Shown here in pieces: positions 62,288-64,000 of a stretch of 64,000 bases of DNA (the stretch's first letter is position 1; each line of letters starts with the position of its first letter). Made by a program: the position numbers and the translations under genes. The DNA comes from Niallia taxi (GTDB lineage Bacteria; Bacillota; Bacilli; Bacillales; Cytobacillaceae). The notes below the pieces were generated by a model that saw nothing but the letters and a program-made list of their open reading frames with translations, was not told the origin of the DNA and did not search any database. The DNA is taken from NCBI RefSeq assembly GCF_032818155.1, contig NZ_CP102590.1:1240001-1304000 (forward strand). Direction: 5' to 3'.

Positions 62288-64000
62288 TCAGTAACATTTA
62301 ACTAGTATGTCCATAAAGTTTTGATAGTTATCTGCGGTGAGAAGTTCTGATATATTTCCATCTTCGGTCAATATAGTGGCGAGTGAATCGAATATCTCGT
62401 GAAAAAGTTTTCGATCATCCTTATTAACGGATATTAGTATAACTAAGTTTACTCTAAAATCCCCCCATTGGATACCATTCTTACTAATTAGAACAAACAT
62501 ACCAGTCTTCGTTGCATTCATTTTTATTGCATGCGGTATGGCAATCCGTCCAAAAGCGGTGGTGGACATTGCCTCACGTTCCATTACATTCAAAACAAAA
62601 CCAGAATCAACATATTCATATTGTTCCATGATTTCACACATTCTCTTCAAGGCATCTTCTTGGGTTAAAAACTGTTCGGTGTTTTCAAACAGCAGTTTGT
62701 CCATAATTCTACTAATATTTTGCTTGAATGAATCTCGCCTTTTCAATTCTTTCAGCTCATTGATTTTATTAGCAACCTTAAAGATATCACCACTAGAAAA
62801 AAGAGGATTGATTAGCACAAACGGAACCTTTGGTACTGAATTTAACTGCACAGCTGAGATGATAAGTTCGCTATTTAATGCGTTTAACTCGCTTTCATTT
62901 GTGACAACATGTTGAACTAAAAGATCCTCATTAAAGTGTTTTTTTAGTTTGTCCATTAGCTGGGCGTTGAAATTATAATAGAAAGGGAACAAAATGGAAC
63001 AAGTAATTTTTAAATTGGCTTGCTTTTGCATTTCTAAAGCGTATCCTAAATGAAAAGCAATATAGGCAATCTCATCATCATTTAATGTGAATCCAGTTTC
63101 CTTTTTTATAGTAATCGAAACATGCACAGCACAGTCATAAATGGAGGGGGCATTTTGCTTTAATGTTGAAGTTAACGGGTTCTTACTAGTAAATTTATTC
63201 TCTAATCGTAATAGTAAATTTTTAATATGAAGAGTAAACCGTATTAAAAAATCTGTATCTTCTATGTCAATATAATAATTATTCCGCAAATCCTCTAAAA
63301 TCTTTTGTATCAAATTAATACACCGTATTCCTACAACTTCCTCTAATTCTGATAGCTGTAAATGCATAAAGTTGATACTTGTTCCACTGCTTGATATAAG
63401 TAGTGCTAGGTCTCTGATTTCACTTTCTGAATACTTTACGCCAAAATTTCTTTCAAGACGGTCGGCAATGATCCGCGCTATGTCATTTTCCGTGTCAAGG
63501 TTTGCTGTCCCATCCATTTGCTCTGTAAAGATAAATCCATTTTTCATTCGGTCAATCGCAATCGCAATATGTAAAACAACATTAGTCAGAGCATAGTCGT
63601 TAGTGAAAAAATGACAGGTTGAAAATACTTCTGCTATAACATTACGAATACAGTCAATATCAAAACCTTCAAAAGACGCTTTTAGTTTATCAATATCTAA
63701 GAAACTATCATTGGCCTCACGATAAAGAAGGGAGCTCATTAATTTTCGTTTATTTTTTTCGTTTCCACTAATTTGAATGGTTTTCCCAGACATATTTAAT
63801 TCTAATCGGTGTTCTGTTAAGCGCTTTCTTGCTTTGCGTAAATCATTCTTTAATGTAATCTCACTGACAAATAATTCATCACTTAAATCATAAAGATCAA
63901 GCGGAACATCTGAATTTACCAGACGCTTTAACAAATAAACGGTACGCTCGCTCGGAGACTGTGGAATGACGTCATTTGTATACACGAAAAAGGAATTTAA
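62288..64000 (-). CDS. PRD/PTS-domain transcriptional activator (LicR/MtlR type), 5' end outside
   Basis: Sugar-PTS-controlled regulator; the frame stays open to base 64000, so the first HTH is beyond the window. Visible: second HTH (LYDLSDELFVSEITLKNDLRKARK), two PRD domains with His (about residues 100-300 of the visible chain; HIAIAIDRM, CAVHVSITIKKETG, AFHLGYALEMQ), a degenerate GatB-like IIB domain (ITCSILFPFYYN) and a C-terminal IIA domain with phospho-His in IAIPHAIKMNA. The controlled PTS operon is presumably to the right. Confidence 0.9.
   Translation of the reverse strand, partial: LNSFFVYTNDVIPQSPSERTVYLLKRLVNSDVPLDLYDLSDELFVSEITLKNDLRKARKRLTEHRLELNMSGKTIQISGNEKNKRKLMSSLLYREANDSFLDIDKLKASFEGFDIDCIRNVIAEVFSTCHFFTNDYALTNVVLHIAIAIDRMKNGFIFTEQMDGTANLDTENDIARIIADRLERNFGVKYSESEIRDLALLISSSGTSINFMHLQLSELEEVVGIRCINLIQKILEDLRNNYYIDIEDTDFLIRFTLHIKNLLLRLENKFTSKNPLTSTLKQNAPSIYDCAVHVSITIKKETGFTLNDDEIAYIAFHLGYALEMQKQANLKITCSILFPFYYNFNAQLMDKLKKHFNEDLLVQHVVTNESELNALNSELIISAVQLNSVPKVPFVLINPLFSSGDIFKVANKINELKELKRRDSFKQNISRIMDKLLFENTEQFLTQEDALKRMCEIMEQYEYVDSGFVLNVMEREAMSTTAFGRIAIPHAIKMNATKTGMFVLISKNGIQWGDFRVNLVILISVNKDDRKLFHEIFDSLATILTEDGNISELLTADNYQNFMDILVKCY

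Overview
The window is AT-rich chromosomal DNA from a low-GC, spore-former-like Bacillaceae bacterium (Bacillus, Niallia or Cytobacillus type). The evidence is strong AGGAGG ribosome binding sites, frequent TTG starts, Zur boxes of the Bacillus subtilis type, CarD/YdeB, YueD, YesK-like and soluble YfmS-like proteins, a GerAC-like lipoprotein remnant and an HU protein. I saw no rRNA, tRNA, CRISPR array or prophage. The content is accessory: carbohydrate catabolism, stress and metal homeostasis, many one-gene regulator/target pairs, decayed transposons and a high density of gene remnants and dispersed repeats.

Layout. 1-9.4 kb: alpha-galactoside and glycoside use (GH36 alpha-galactosidase cut by the left edge, LacY-type symporter, GH4 alpha-galactosidase with divergent AraC regulator, sugar acetyltransferase, second AraC regulator divergent from a GH2 glycosidase). 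An orphan copy of the first AraC gene's leader abuts an IS110 stump near 6.38 kb. 9.6-17.5 kb: small redox and regulator modules (YdhR plus DsbA-like, frameshifted TetR, DoxX, MarR, UPF0303, a PTS IIB lacking its cysteine, MarR-rhodanese-EVE operon) with reverse-transcriptase and DHFR-like fragments. 18-24.2 kb: secreted rhamnogalacturonan lyase, TetR plus YueD-type reductase, HU, PadR with a two-gene permease. 24.6-30.6 kb: the two ends of a broken IS110 element bracket a chemoreceptor and small membrane proteins. 31.1-33.5 kb: an ECF sigma operon with its own ECF-type promoter, a PadR-like protein and a SEDS (FtsW/RodA) protein carrying a soluble N-terminal domain. 33.6-35.8 kb: IS3 remnant, GNAT acetyltransferase, MerR regulator.

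35.9-39.7 kb is a zinc-starvation island: Zur boxes stand before a ZinT lipoprotein, a ZnuA lipoprotein and (probably) the zinc-free ribosomal protein L31 RpmE2, with one more perfect Zur box having no gene. Both lipoproteins share an extra His/Trp-rich domain of about 85 residues, inserted in the metal loop of the ZnuA protein and placed N-terminally in the ZinT protein. No ABC permease or ATPase is present here. 40.4-43.6 kb: GerAC stump, cold-shock protein, CarD-like regulator and a long gene-poor stretch. 44.06-46.76 kb: a full-looking group II intron with RT/HNH protein, inserted in a dispersed repeat; a second intron-like remnant near 15.3 kb sits in another copy of the same repeat.

46.9-64 kb: nitronate monooxygenase remnant, CoxG-like protein, phosphotransferase, two tandem soluble chemoreceptors, butanediol-type dehydrogenase, MocR regulator divergent from an ECF-transporter S component, iron alcohol dehydrogenase, an orphan RodA followed by a tiny membrane peptide, ABM monooxygenase, and a PRD/PTS regulator cut by the right edge. 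Several genes shorter than 60 codons were found by eye (58796, 60368, 60781 and, less surely, 15035 and 25367).
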